A DNA stretch of 32,512 nt from an uncultured Saprospiraceae bacterium. GTDB lineage: Bacteria; Bacteroidota; Bacteroidia; Chitinophagales; Saprospiraceae. The position numbers and the translations under genes were made by a program. The DNA lies in contig CAKZVJ010000084.1 in assembly GCA_937923345.1 (NCBI GenBank), positions 1-32,512 on the forward strand, given 5' to 3'. The notes beneath the pieces were generated by a model. The model saw only the letters and a program-made list of their open reading frames with translations, was not told the DNA's origin and did not search any database. Numbering within the stretch: position 1 is the stretch's first letter; each line of letters starts with the position of its first letter. This document shows positions 1-8,565 of this stretch, one piece after another.

Positions 1-896
1 ATCATAATCAAATCCAACAGATCTCCATAGGGAATTTTTCTGTACACCCTATTGTCTGCTTGATCTCTGATGGGCATCCACTCGAAATAGGCTTGCTTAA
101 TATTGTTCTTTCTGTCATCCCAGGAACCTTCATCCGCATCATGGTTGCCTGCGCCGTCTTTGTAGGCATTATTAGCCGCTTCATGATCATCCCATACAGC
201 TATGATGGGATGCTGCTGGTGCATATTCATCAACTGCTGGTCTAGTCTATAAGTAGAGTAGCGTATTCTGTATTCGTCCAAACTAATAGGTTCTTCTTCG
301 GGAAGAATCGGCCTATCATCAAACAAGTCATCATCTCCTACCTGTCTATCTCTATATTCATATATATAGTCTCCCAAGTGAATCACCCCATCTAGGTCAT
401 TTCGCTCAGAGATGCGTTGGTATGCATTAAAAAAACCAGATTGATAATTACTACAAGATACTACCGCAAATCGCAGATGATCTATACTCTGTGTCGGAAC
501 AGTCTTCGTCTTACCAATCAAAGAATAATCTCCATCGTATTTGAATACGTAGTAATAAGTTTGTCCAGCATCTAAGCCAGTTACATCTACCTTGACCGTG
601 TAGTCTCTCTCTACAGATGTGTTCACTGTACCAGAAGCTACTACGTTCTCCATCTCTGTATCTGTTGCCATTTGCCATTCTACGTCTACTGATGGACCTA
701 TATTGGGAGGCGTAACTCTTGTCCAAATGATAACTCTATCCTCCATAGGATCTCCAGACGCTACCCCATGAAAGAAGGGAGCTAAATCTTCGTTGAAAGT
801 CCTTGGATCATCCTCTCGATTATTGATAAACAAATCCGATTGTCCTAACAATAGAGAAGCCTGAAAAACAATAAATAGAATTAATAAAATACGCAT
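1..896 (-). CDS. PhoD-like metallophosphatase, secreted; 3' end cut by window
   Basis: The reading frame from an ATG at 896 stays open to the window edge, giving 298 codons of the N-terminal part. It begins with a signal peptide (MRILLILFIVFQASLLLGQ). An N-terminal Fn3-like PhoD domain follows, with FFHGVASGDP and DRVIIWTRVTP near residues 41-63. The calcineurin-like catalytic domain starts near residue 140 with VVSCSNYQSGFF, LGDYIYEY (metal-binding Asp) and AVWDDHEAANN (metal-binding Asp/His). Known PhoD enzymes are secreted phosphodiesterases/alkaline phosphatases that release phosphate from organic phosphate esters and use Fe/Ca. The family call is firm; the substrate is inferred from the family. 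The downstream part, with the remaining metal ligands and any T9SS sorting domain, is outside the window. A short dyad lies upstream at 987-1000, but I see no convincing promoter. Confidence 0.9.
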   Translation of the reverse strand, partial: MRILLILFIVFQASLLLGQSDLFINNREDDPRTFNEDLAPFFHGVASGDPMEDRVIIWTRVTPPNIGPSVDVEWQMATDTEMENVVASGTVNTSVERDYTVKVDVTGLDAGQTYYYVFKYDGDYSLIGKTKTVPTQSIDHLRFAVVSCSNYQSGFFNAYQRISERNDLDGVIHLGDYIYEYRDRQVGDDDLFDDRPILPEEEPISLDEYRIRYSTYRLDQQLMNMHQQHPIIAVWDDHEAANNAYKDGAGNHDADEGSWDDRKNNIKQAYFEWMPIRDQADNRVYRKIPYGDLLDLIM

Positions 897-1044
897 AGAG
901 AATCTCTTTGTTTAACTAACGTTTGCACAAGGCAATGGTTATCAAAATTAAAAGTTATCAATAGGTTAAAAGAACTTAGAACCCTGATTATCACGATAAT
1001 GACGTGTATTTGTCTTGCAGTTACTTAATACCTTAGAAATTAAC

Positions 1045-4000
1045 TCAAAAGGCGACATCCGCGGGCGTATCGCTAATCATATGGGCATTTGCTATCAGTT
1101 TCTGATACAAGTCATTTTTTGATAGAATATCTTGATTACCGAGGATAATCAACTGCTTTCTGGCTCTGGTCAGCGCGACATTGAGCTTTCTATCTATTCC
1201 TTCATCATTGAGCGAGACAATGCTATCCAACTGGAAGGTATCATTTGTACACAATGAGATAATAATAATATCCCTAGCGCCACCTTGATACCGCTCTACC
1301 GTATCTACCGATATCTTATCATGCCGAATACCAAGTTCATCAAATGTATTTTTGATGCAGGCTATTTGCGCTCGATATGGGGTAATGATACCAAATGTAT
1401 CTTGATGAATGGTCAAGTCATTCTCTTGGTATAGTTGAATCAATTCTTGCATTAAGGAAGCCACTGTCTTTGCTTCAAAGGTATTCATTTTGGCATTTCC
1501 AGAAAGCTCAGCCGAAGTATTGATAAAAATTAATCTTTCTTGGCTCAAGGCTGGCCATTGTGTAGCTGCGTTTGTGCCATATGAAAATTTCTCCGTTTGT
1601 AGTTTTTTTGTTTTTGGCAGCAAGTCTAAAAAGCCATCATAAAAATGCTCACTGCAAAAGGCCATCAAATCTTCATGACATCGTCCTTGCTCACTCAAAT
1701 TCGAATAAGCATGAGTCCAGCCCTTTTGCTGTGCCAATCGATACAATCTTTCAAAATAAGAGTCCCGCAAATCCTTTAATCCAATTCGCTGTAATTCCGG
1801 ATGCGCCACCTTGGTAAATACTTTTCTTTGAGCGACCACCGCAGGCAATTGCTTATGATCTCCGATGAGTGTAAAGTGTTTGAAATACGGGAGGATACCC
1901 AACATCATAGGCTCTAAGATTTGACTTGCCTCGTCAATAATACATCGATCAAAAGTCTTCAACTTAAATAGATCTGTTTTACCTAAGATACTCGCTAGGG
2001 TACCAACGAAGACCCGTTTTCCCGTGATCAGTTCGGTCAACTCCTTGCGCTTTGAGATGCCTTTCATTTTATTGCTCAGCAACTTATCAGCATATCGATC
2101 ATCCGCTGCATACTTTGACCCTATTCGGATATAGCTATCTCCAGTGAAACCAGGTATAGCTTCCAAGGCGCTGCAGATTTCGTCTACTGCCCTATTCGTA
2201 TACGCCATTAGCAATATCGACTCTTTTGTACGCTCGATGAAATGTGCCACTACATTTTTCAGGAGCACGCTGGTCTTTCCAGTGCCCGGTGGCCCCCAAA
2301 GCAAGAAATAGTCTTTGGACACAATCAGTTTATCATATACCGCTTGTTGCTTCGCTGTAAGTTCTGAACATCTCTCTACAGATACCTTATCCGGAGACGA
2401 AGGAGCGCTTCTACCCAAAATCAAATCCTTCCTATCTTTTTTGTGTGCTAAGAAACGGTACAAGGAGCGATACATATTATGAAAGCCCGTATCCAATTTA
2501 TCCAATTCCGCATTCCAAAATTTATGCTCTTCAAAGATGGAGATATTGGACTGCTTGGCACGCAGCCGGATGGAGACAAAATGCGCATCTATAGCCACCA
2601 GGGTACACTTGAACATTTGCTCTCGCAGGACATTCGTTTCTTCACTTCTATATGGATAGATAACCACTAAATCTCCCTGCCTAAAATTTGCCAATTTGTT
2701 TGTATACTTCGTTCTTGCTAATTTGATAACCGCTTCATCTTGTGCAGCACCTTCAGGATCGACCAGTTCTAACTGCTGCAAAATACTATAACTCTCTTCT
2801 TTTATAGCCAGGGTGTTTCTCCACAGCGAAGACAGGCCTCTACTATAATATGCATTGTCATCTCCTAGCTTGGCAATCTTTTGCTCTCTCGCTATGAATC
2901 CCATCCAAGACAAGAAATACGGCTTCTCCAATGCATCCAAAGAGTCGCTCAACTCTTCAAAATTGTTCAAGTCATTCAATTCAAAACCACTTACTTTTAC
3001 TAGGTCTTTACTAGACAATATCCTATCCATCAAGCCCAGGTCAATATCTTTATCTGGCTTCAATGCACACAAATCCTCCTCAAGTGAAAGCATGATATTC
3101 CGTACTTGTATCGCATCCATTTGTGTGGCACTGGACGGCGTGGCATACCTCAATGCCCTATCTGGCATAGCTGAATAAAGGATATAGTTCATCGATTTTA
3201 CACGCGTTCCATACACAGATCTCACTAGCAAATCATACAATAGGGTCTGCACATAATGACTCGGATTTATGCCATCTGGATTCGGCTTATACAGCTTACC
3301 GCTTTTCAATTCTATGATGGAATTTTTTCCATCCTCTCCCAAGTCCAATACATCCAAACGTCCTTGCAATCCGTACTTCTGCGAATAAAAGGAAGGTTCC
3401 AAAACCATGCTATCAGGATCAATACCTTCAGCTTTGATATCTACCGCAAGTGCCTTTCTCAGATTATCATAATGCTGCTTGCACTTATCTCGTATCTCAA
3501 AAATCATACTGTCCTCCATCAATGCAAAGGCCATCGGATTGAGTCTAAACACTTGGATGAATAAAGCATCAAAATCCGCATCCGGCTGATTGACCAATTC
3601 ATCCAAAAAGAAGTTTGCAATGTTTCCAATCATGAGCGGCACAGAAGATTGAAAAGGCTTTATTTTATTGAGTAAGTACAGATTCGGCTCCGTGCCATAG
3701 TTCTTGAAGCAACCTGCAATGGCCGTTACATCCATCAAATAATCTGGTAGAATAACAAAAGCCTTTGGCCGATAGATACCCGACTGATCTATTTCTACAT
3801 CAATTAGATTGACCGTGATAGGCAACTTAAATTTTGTTTTTAGCAGGGCGATGCTATCGTTAAAATTCTCATTGCGATCGCTGATATGATAGGCCACTTT
3901 TATCTCTGCTCCATTGTCTGTACAGGCTCTGAATACATCTTCTGTAGGTAGATCTTCTACCAATACCACTTCCACACTCGGCTGAAAAGACTTGATTTTT

Positions 4001-4398
4001 ACCTTTCTATCCAGCAGTGGAGAGCGATAGGTGGCAAGACTAGACAGCGATAATGGAATGGACTCTTCGTATATCAGGCCTACCAAACACAACAATACTT
4101 TGTATCCTAGCTGCTTGATATCCGCAGCATCATATTGACTGAGATGCTGATGCGCCTTTCTGAAGAGATGCGTCTCATACTGCAGCACTCCCGGCACTTT
4201 ATGCTTTTGACAGACATAGGTAACTCTAGAAAACAAAGTAGAAAAATGGAGATGCTCTTCTGAGGTCTGCTTGGATAAAAGCTGCTGCAGCAAATTAAAT
4301 TGTACTTGCACCGTCTCTGCATCGGATAGCTTGCTTTCCTCTTCATGGAGCGCTTCCAATTCTTTAAAAAACAATTCAGCCAATTCTAATTCCGCCAT
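1045..4398 (-). CDS. Dna2-like PD-(D/E)XK nuclease fused to superfamily 1 (Upf1-like) helicase
   Basis: This 1117-aa protein probably processes DNA ends or replication/repair intermediates. The N-terminal ~300 residues match nothing I recognise. A RecB/Dna2-type nuclease core follows: GLQGRLDVLD (metal-binding Asp), IIELKSGK at about 361-368 (catalytic E-x-K), then HYVQTLLYDLL. The C-terminal half is an SF1B helicase: Walker A GPPGTGKT near 701, YTNRAVDEI, VGTLASIL, Walker B IIDEAS near 822, LIGDHKQLPAVV, GIITPYRAQI, VDTVERYQGGARDII and LNVALTRARKQL. Unlike eukaryotic Dna2 and AddB, I see no cluster of four cysteines around the nuclease, so an Fe-S cluster is unlikely. I chose the ATG at 4398 over an in-frame TTG 15 nt upstream. 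It stands alone between the rplT terminator and a divergently placed spacer; nothing ties it to a defence island. Confidence 0.88.
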   Translation of the reverse strand: MAELELAELFFKELEALHEEESKLSDAETVQVQFNLLQQLLSKQTSEEHLHFSTLFSRVTYVCQKHKVPGVLQYETHLFRKAHQHLSQYDAADIKQLGYKVLLCLVGLIYEESIPLSLSSLATYRSPLLDRKVKIKSFQPSVEVVLVEDLPTEDVFRACTDNGAEIKVAYHISDRNENFNDSIALLKTKFKLPITVNLIDVEIDQSGIYRPKAFVILPDYLMDVTAIAGCFKNYGTEPNLYLLNKIKPFQSSVPLMIGNIANFFLDELVNQPDADFDALFIQVFRLNPMAFALMEDSMIFEIRDKCKQHYDNLRKALAVDIKAEGIDPDSMVLEPSFYSQKYGLQGRLDVLDLGEDGKNSIIELKSGKLYKPNPDGINPSHYVQTLLYDLLVRSVYGTRVKSMNYILYSAMPDRALRYATPSSATQMDAIQVRNIMLSLEEDLCALKPDKDIDLGLMDRILSSKDLVKVSGFELNDLNNFEELSDSLDALEKPYFLSWMGFIAREQKIAKLGDDNAYYSRGLSSLWRNTLAIKEESYSILQQLELVDPEGAAQDEAVIKLARTKYTNKLANFRQGDLVVIYPYRSEETNVLREQMFKCTLVAIDAHFVSIRLRAKQSNISIFEEHKFWNAELDKLDTGFHNMYRSLYRFLAHKKDRKDLILGRSAPSSPDKVSVERCSELTAKQQAVYDKLIVSKDYFLLWGPPGTGKTSVLLKNVVAHFIERTKESILLMAYTNRAVDEICSALEAIPGFTGDSYIRIGSKYAADDRYADKLLSNKMKGISKRKELTELITGKRVFVGTLASILGKTDLFKLKTFDRCIIDEASQILEPMMLGILPYFKHFTLIGDHKQLPAVVAQRKVFTKVAHPELQRIGLKDLRDSYFERLYRLAQQKGWTHAYSNLSEQGRCHEDLMAFCSEHFYDGFLDLLPKTKKLQTEKFSYGTNAATQWPALSQERLIFINTSAELSGNAKMNTFEAKTVASLMQELIQLYQENDLTIHQDTFGIITPYRAQIACIKNTFDELGIRHDKISVDTVERYQGGARDIIIISLCTNDTFQLDSIVSLNDEGIDRKLNVALTRARKQLIILGNQDILSKNDLYQKLIANAHMISDTPADVAF

Positions 4399-4480
4399 AT
4401 CTAAAAATAGCAATAATATTTGAAAGTAAAAAAGTCTTTATAGGAGCTCCGGTAGTCTTGCCCAAAGTACAGCCCAAAAG

Positions 4481-4516
4481 AAAAAAGACCCACACTCTGC
4501 AGTGTAGGTCTTTTTA
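4481..4516 (-). terminator. Rho-independent terminator after rplT
   Basis: Arms 4482-4490 and 4507-4515 (AAAAAGACC / GGTCTTTTT) and 4492-4496 / 4501-4505 (ACACT / AGTGT) pair around a CTGC loop, with one C-A mismatch. A/T runs at both ends make it potentially bidirectional. It lies 40 nt past the rplT stop, so it ends the rpmI-rplT transcript before the helicase gene. Confidence 0.88.
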
Positions 4517-4555
4517 CTAATTTGTTGGTAGCTCAGTGAGCTAAAGTTTTCTTAT

Positions 4556-4900
4556 TTATGCTACCTCCTTCACGATTGAAGCAAAAACATCAGGATGATT
4601 CATAGCCAAATCCGCTAATACCTTTCTGTTTAATCCGATTTCCTTTTGAGAGATACCGTGCATCAATTTTGAGTAAGTAGTGCCGTTGATTCTTGCGGCA
4701 GCGTTGATACGAGCGATCCAAAGTGCTCTGAATACACGCTTCTTGTTCTTACGATCTCTGTAGGCGTATGTCCATCCTTTTTCTACTGCATTTTTGGCAA
4801 CAGTGTAGACATTAGATCTAGCTCCAAAGTATCCTTTGGCCGCTTTTAAGATTTTTTTTCTTCTTTTTCTGGAGGCAACTGAGTTGACTGACCGTGGCAT
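4556..4900 (-). CDS. rplT: 50S ribosomal protein L20 (bL20)
   Basis: The 114-aa product has the usual length for bL20 and its hallmark sequence: [19 protein letters not shown] at the basic N-terminus, [15 protein letters not shown], and the globular part with [18 protein letters not shown] and NGTTYSKLM. bL20 binds 23S rRNA early in large-subunit assembly and in several phyla represses its own operon by binding mRNA. The gene lies 73 nt after rpmI, as in most bacteria. The spacer between them carries a strong hairpin (4919-4953) that could serve such control. A terminator follows 40 nt after the stop. The start is the only sensible ATG. Confidence 0.98.
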   Translation of the reverse strand: MPRSVNSVASRKRRKKILKAAKGYFGARSNVYTVAKNAVEKGWTYAYRDRKNKKRVFRALWIARINAAARINGTTYSKLMHGISQKEIGLNRKVLADLAMNHPDVFASIVKEVA

Positions 4901-4918
4901 AGTTGTTAATTTTAGTTC

Positions 4919-4953
4919 AATACAGGGGCATTATGCGCTTGATGTCCTGTATT
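4919..4953 (-). promoter_or_regulatory. Hairpin in the rpmI-rplT spacer, candidate L20 autoregulatory site
   Basis: Perfect 8-bp arms AATACAGG (4919-4926) and CCTGTATT (4946-4953) are extended by a G-T wobble and a CAT/ATG segment across one bulged base, leaving a loop of about 10 nt. On the mRNA it sits about 20 nt upstream of the rplT ATG. It is too long and stable to be casual, and it lacks a U-run, so it is not a terminator. L20 autoregulation through mRNA structures is known in Proteobacteria and Firmicutes; its role here is inferred. Confidence 0.5.
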
Positions 4954-4973
4954 CTCGTTAAAAAATAAATGTC

Positions 4974-5171
4974 TTAGATACAAAGTAGTGCTTTGATTCT
5001 TTTCGCATCGCCTTTACAAGCCATGATTGTAGAACCAGTAAGCCTAAGCTTTGCTTTTTTAGAGCGCTTTCTCAGAAGGTGTCTTTTACCCGCTTGGAAA
5101 CGCTTGATTTTCCCTGAACCAGTTACTTTGAATCTCTTCTTAGCACTAGAGTGGGTTTTCATTTTAGGCAT
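4974..5171 (-). CDS. rpmI: 50S ribosomal protein L35 (bL35)
   Basis: The 65-aa, highly basic product starts with the bL35 signature [21 protein letters not shown], followed by [14 protein letters not shown] and a K-R-I-K-x-L-L tail. It is a small structural protein of the large ribosomal subunit. Its start is an ATG at 5171, about 45 nt downstream of the transcription start expected from the promoter at 5222-5252. rplT follows on the same transcript. infC, which usually precedes rpmI, is absent: the region upstream is a repeat-rich spacer and unrelated genes. Confidence 0.98.
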   Translation of the reverse strand: MPKMKTHSSAKKRFKVTGSGKIKRFQAGKRHLLRKRSKKAKLRLTGSTIMACKGDAKRIKALLCI

Positions 5172-5221
5172 TGTGTACCGTTTTAATTAGTAATAAATAT
5201 GCCCTTTTTGCAGAGCGAGTG

Positions 5222-5252
5222 CAAAGATAGGTAAATACTAGTAACTTTTCAA
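5222..5252 (-). promoter_or_regulatory. Bacteroidota-type promoter for rpmI-rplT
   Basis: Reading the minus strand, TTG (5252-5250), a 20-nt spacer and TATCTTTG (5229-5222) match the Bacteroidota consensus TTTG/TTG-N17-23-TAnnTTTG exactly at the -7 box. Transcription would start near 5215, leaving a leader of about 45 nt before the rpmI ATG at 5171. It is the best promoter match in the window and indicates that the two ribosomal genes are transcribed independently of infC. Confidence 0.75.
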
Positions 5253-5329
5253 CGTCCTTGGACCTCTAAAATCACCATTTTTTCACCTTTTTTGCGTCCA
5301 TTACACCTCTAAAACGGCCAATCGCTTGA

Positions 5330-5525
5330 TTATGTTTGATTGTGGGGGGGCTATCCCGATGCAGACTTCGGCTAGCGCCTACATCCACACGGGACCAGGC
5401 TCTACACTATATCCTCTAGACGCATGCAATGCGTCTCTACGGATGCCGTTTCGATCCTTTATCCTACTCACTCCGTTGCGCCGTGCTTTGGGGCCGGTGG
5501 CCCGTCGCGATTTGTGAGGTTATTT
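5330..5525. repeat. GC-rich structured intergenic element 1
   Basis: The 290-nt gap between the rpmI promoter and the next gene is unusually GC-rich for this genome. It starts with a run of seven G (5343-5349), then TCCCGATG as in element 4 (19380-19550). It contains the near-palindrome AGACGCATGCAATGCGTCT near 5418-5436 and ends in GGGGCCGGTGGCCCGTCGCG. On the minus strand it carries CAACGGAGTGAG, which resembles AACGGAGTGCG in element 4. I see no gene in it; open frames across it have no recognisable product. Confidence 0.5.
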
Positions 5526-5541
5526 GTGATTCCTTCTTGGT

Positions 5542-5997
5542 TTAACAAATATTTCCCAAACGTTTATCAATGGCTACTAGTTTGGCCGATCCTTCTTCTG
5601 TTCTTCCTAATGTTGCCAGCTCCTTACGAAAAATGTCTATTGCATTTGGTTCTACAATTAACTCCATCGACACAATTGCCTTTTCTTCAACTCTATTGGA
5701 ATTAGAATAAAGATTTTCTTCTATCACAATGTGTACTCCAACTATGCCACTCAAACCTATTGGATAAAACTTCATCTGAAAGAATGAATAACCACTCTTC
5801 ACCCCACAAGTATATACCAAAGTTTGATCAAGTTTCGGAAATCCCACCAAGCTTTTAGAAAACTGTAATAGTAACTCTTTTGTATCTTAAACTTCCGTCT
5901 TCCCAGAAAAGGAACCGTTGTTGGCGGATATGAGAAGCTCAACCATATCACTATCCCTCCAAATTACCTCTAGACTTAAAAACCTTTCTTTCACCAT
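5542..5997 (-). pseudogene. Gene of unknown function interrupted by one in-frame stop
   Basis: An ATG at 5997 begins MVKERFLSLEVIWRDSDM and runs 36 codons to TGKTEV-type sequence (SGKTEV), where a TAA stands at 5889-5887. The same frame continues directly as DTKELLLQFSKSLVGFPK and on for 115 codons to the stop at 5542. Both halves read as one small soluble protein of about 150 residues (alternating strands, then a helix). The position before DTKELL would be well filled by a tyrosine, one base change from TAA. It begins 12 nt after the two-helix membrane protein gene (6010-6483), so the two probably form a transcription unit. I do not recognise the family with certainty; its size and make-up recall small immunity-like or housekeeping accessory proteins. 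A sequencing error is the main alternative. Confidence 0.65.
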
Positions 5998-6009
5998 ATT
6001 GAGTTAAGA

Positions 6010-6483
6010 TTAAATTCCCTGCTGCACCTTTGCGAGCACATCTCGCAGTTCTACTCTCTTCTCTTCTGGATGTATCAAGGAGAGCTCAATTTTTATGGGA
6101 GGGGAAGACTTGCTAGGCAAGTAAATAGCATCTCTTTCAAAGTCAACTTTACTGATTTCTTTATAAGCTAACGCTTCGCACTTTGCGTCATATTCTGATA
6201 GGACCTTTATCTTATTCTCATCCATGTGAATAGAAAAAATAGATGCAGCAGCTGGCGTTTTTGACATTTGGGAGGCTGAAAAAATAAAGGCTAGGCCACC
6301 AAGAGTGGTAATCGCATTGACCATCCACTTCCCTGTTGTGACAGGTTCTGTTTCCATAAAATTGAGAACCAAAGTTGCCATACCGCCAAGCAACATCATA
6401 CCCCCGATGATATAAAAGGTATTGGGTGTAGTTGGATTTGCTTGCTGTTTCGAATTTCCGTTTGTAGTATAGTCGTATTTCAT
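6010..6483 (-). CDS. Two-helix membrane protein of unknown function
   Basis: This 157-aa protein starts with a polar, Asn/Gln/Thr-rich tail (MKYDYTTNGNSKQQANPTT). Two hydrophobic helices follow, near 22-42 (FYIIGGMMLLGGMATLVL) and 53-71 (MVNAITTLGGLAFIFSASQ). The C-terminal domain of about 80 residues alternates hydrophobic and charged positions (IKVLSEYDAK, SKVDFERDAIYL, PPIKIELSLI), which looks like a PH-like or small beta domain on the cytoplasmic side. I do not recognise a family. It is 12 nt upstream of the interrupted gene at 5542-5997 and probably shares its promoter. A GC-rich repeat lies in front of it. Confidence 0.7.
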   Translation of the reverse strand: MKYDYTTNGNSKQQANPTTPNTFYIIGGMMLLGGMATLVLNFMETEPVTTGKWMVNAITTLGGLAFIFSASQMSKTPAAASIFSIHMDENKIKVLSEYDAKCEALAYKEISKVDFERDAIYLPSKSSPPIKIELSLIHPEEKRVELRDVLAKVQQGI

Positions 6484-6499
6484 AGTTTTTATTTTTTGC

Positions 6500-6640
6500 G
6501 TGAAGGGTGGGAACAGGCTCTGCTTCAGCAGAGAGACCCAATGTAGTGAAACGGAATGCAGGGCCGAGCGAAGAGCGAGCTGTGGACGGCCTGGCCCTGC
6601 CGATTCGCTTTTTCTGCGAATCGGCAGCGGGCACGCCCAA
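6500..6640. repeat. GC-rich structured intergenic element 2
   Basis: It fills the gap between the T9SS type A gene and the membrane protein gene. It holds two exact inverted repeats: GCAGGGCC (6558-6565) with GGCCCTGC (6593-6600), and a 10-bp stem GCCGATTCGC (6599-6608) with GCGAATCGGC (6616-6625) around a TTTTTCT loop. A third, CTCTGCTTCAGCAGAG, lies near 6518. The core AGTGAAACGGAATGC recurs with one change in element 4, and CCGAGCGA..AGCGAGC recurs inverted in element 3. One of the hairpins may end the type A gene's transcript, although no U-run follows. Confidence 0.6.
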
Positions 6641-6644
6641 ATTA

Positions 6645-8486
6645 TTATTCCACTACAATCTTCTCATTGCCGATAGATTGACCATCTGCAATAATCTGTA
6701 GAAAGTAAATCCCTGAAGCCAAGGGAGCGGTTGACATAGAAAATTCTAATTTCCCTTGACGCTTCGGCTTATCGTCGTGAATGACTTTGACTGTGCGACC
6801 TTGGAGATCTACGATTTGGAGTAAAAGATTGTCCACATCATTAATCTCGAAAGTGAGTTGTAGATCATGCTGCGTAGGATTTGGGAAAGCCGCAATCTCT
6901 ACTTGGTTCAATACATCGCGTGTAGAAACGGACATATTGGGTCGAGCCAACTGAGTCAACCAAGTGGCATTTCTATTGGCCGTATTCCCAAATGAGGAGG
7001 CCGTCCAAACCATACCCGGATTCAAAAAGTCTCTTTGGTTGGCAGAGTAATCTCCCCACCTCTCGACATCGGAATCAGCTATCATCTCTATAAAAGAGCT
7101 TCCTTCTTTGAGTGTCAAAGGATCTGAATATTCGTCTAGAGAATTGAAATAAACGGCAGAGTGTCCCGCCGGTCTATCCAACGCGGTATGAGAAAACATG
7201 ATGATCCCATCCAAATCCTCAGGCGCAATACCCGTGTAGGCGATACTCGGATAGCCATAATCTTGGTTATCATTGCTAAGTATATTGGCCGTCAAATTTG
7301 GTGCTGTAAATACGTTCTCGATTGTGCCATGGAATACACCTGCACGTCCATTATTATGATCAATACTATTGCCCACAAACTCTATTCTATCTCCCAGTAG
7401 ATACCCGTCTAAAATACGTGCATCGTTGGTAGCTAAAAAACCTTGCTCTTGTTCACCGTCAGGTGGTACGCCGTAATTGAGGTCTGACTTAAGCACATCT
7501 ACCGACAACTCGGCCACGTCTTGCTTACCATTGATATGGATAAAAAAGATGGAGTCATTTGTGATGTCAAAATTTCTATTGCTCAAGAAAAATACTTCGT
7601 CCCCAGCTGTTTCTGTAGCAGGTTTAATCGGGCAGACATTTCTTACTGGCTTTCCATCAAAAAACACATTTTGCCATAAAGTAATATCTAACTCCTGACC
7701 AGCGAAGCCCTGCGCCTTGTCTATTTGGTATATGATGGTCTTGGTAAATCCAACTTGCCACGCCACTCCTTCTAAAATAGAATTGAGAGTTAAGAAGCAC
7801 TCCTCATTCGTATACGTGATCATAGGATAATCAGACCAGGTACCGTCATCATTAGGATTGCCCGTAAAGCCATACAAATTCCAATCCCCAGTGGCATCAC
7901 TGGTTTCTGAAAATGCAAACACAATCACAGAAGTGTTAGGTGCATTTCCTCCCAACCAAGTCATAATATATCTATTGGCAATGGGGTCAAAATTAATCTT
8001 TGGATCAAACATAAATACCTCTGTCGGGAGGGCATCTGCAAAGTCTTCTAGCGTCATTGCAAGCCGTAAGATACCTGTAGGGCCTTTTACCTCTATACTT
8101 GAATTGACAAGGGTCACTAACTGACCTTCATTGTTAACTGCAAAATTATTGTCAAGTGGTCGCCCACCTGTTCCGTTATTTCCTTTTAAGGAGCGCTCGA
8201 TGGTCGGCTGATCCAAAACACTTCTTTTCTCAATATTTTGAGAATTTCGACGAGGATACAAAGTAGCACTTTTGGCTTTTTGCGCGGCCAGTCTATCTCT
8301 GTAGGAATTACCACTTGGAGGAGGTGCCACAATTTGTTGTAGCTCGGCATGAAATCCTTTTGCTGCTTCGGTCATGTTCACCTTGACTGGCTTCATCCCT
8401 AAAAGCTTGCTTTTGTCATATTGTAATCCTTGTGCACAAAGCAAAAAAGGAAAGAGAATCAATAAGGAAACTATTAGTTTTTTCAT
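6645..8486 (-). CDS. Secreted protein with T9SS type A C-terminal sorting domain
   Basis: The 613-aa protein starts with a clear signal peptide (MKKLIVSLLILFPFLLCAQ). Residues of roughly 100-520 form a beta-rich region with propeller-like blocks such as FDPKINFDPIANRYIMTWLGG and GTWSDYPMITYTNEECFL. I know blocks like these from uncharacterised Bacteroidota exoproteins, and the order suggests a sialidase-like or propeller fold, but I see no catalytic signature. The last ~80 residues are a type A sorting domain: AAFPNPTQHDLQLTF, LLQIVDLQGRTV, LASGIYFLQI and a KIVVE end. Known T9SS substrates carry this domain to the outer membrane, where it is removed. The gene begins 79 nt after gmhB and could be read from the same transcript, but its role appears separate. 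Confidence 0.88.
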   Translation of the reverse strand: MKKLIVSLLILFPFLLCAQGLQYDKSKLLGMKPVKVNMTEAAKGFHAELQQIVAPPPSGNSYRDRLAAQKAKSATLYPRRNSQNIEKRSVLDQPTIERSLKGNNGTGGRPLDNNFAVNNEGQLVTLVNSSIEVKGPTGILRLAMTLEDFADALPTEVFMFDPKINFDPIANRYIMTWLGGNAPNTSVIVFAFSETSDATGDWNLYGFTGNPNDDGTWSDYPMITYTNEECFLTLNSILEGVAWQVGFTKTIIYQIDKAQGFAGQELDITLWQNVFFDGKPVRNVCPIKPATETAGDEVFFLSNRNFDITNDSIFFIHINGKQDVAELSVDVLKSDLNYGVPPDGEQEQGFLATNDARILDGYLLGDRIEFVGNSIDHNNGRAGVFHGTIENVFTAPNLTANILSNDNQDYGYPSIAYTGIAPEDLDGIIMFSHTALDRPAGHSAVYFNSLDEYSDPLTLKEGSSFIEMIADSDVERWGDYSANQRDFLNPGMVWTASSFGNTANRNATWLTQLARPNMSVSTRDVLNQVEIAAFPNPTQHDLQLTFEINDVDNLLLQIVDLQGRTVKVIHDDKPKRQGKLEFSMSTAPLASGIYFLQIIADGQSIGNEKIVVE

Positions 8487-8565
8487 CGTTTAGATTTATA
8501 TCAGTTTGAGCGATTTGCTAATTTTCTAAGCCAAGAAAATTAATATTCACTAAAATAACATAAGC

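Noticed and set aside
943-950. TAATTTTG box upstream of the PhoD-like gene as promoter
   Set aside because: The -7 match is good but no TTG lies at a suitable distance upstream.
987-1000. Dyad ATTATCACGATAAT in the PhoD-helicase spacer as terminator or operator
   Set aside because: The loop is too short for a terminator hairpin and one isolated dyad is weak evidence for an operator.
5326-5705. Plus-strand frames of 63 and 93 codons across element 1
   Set aside because: They are made of GC-rich repeat sequence and the antisense of the interrupted gene, with no recognisable product.
6218-6640. Minus-strand frame of 140 codons overlapping the two-helix protein and element 2
   Set aside because: Shadow frame of 6010-6483 continued into a GC-rich repeat; no domain and an implausible Cys/Tyr/Arg-rich composition.
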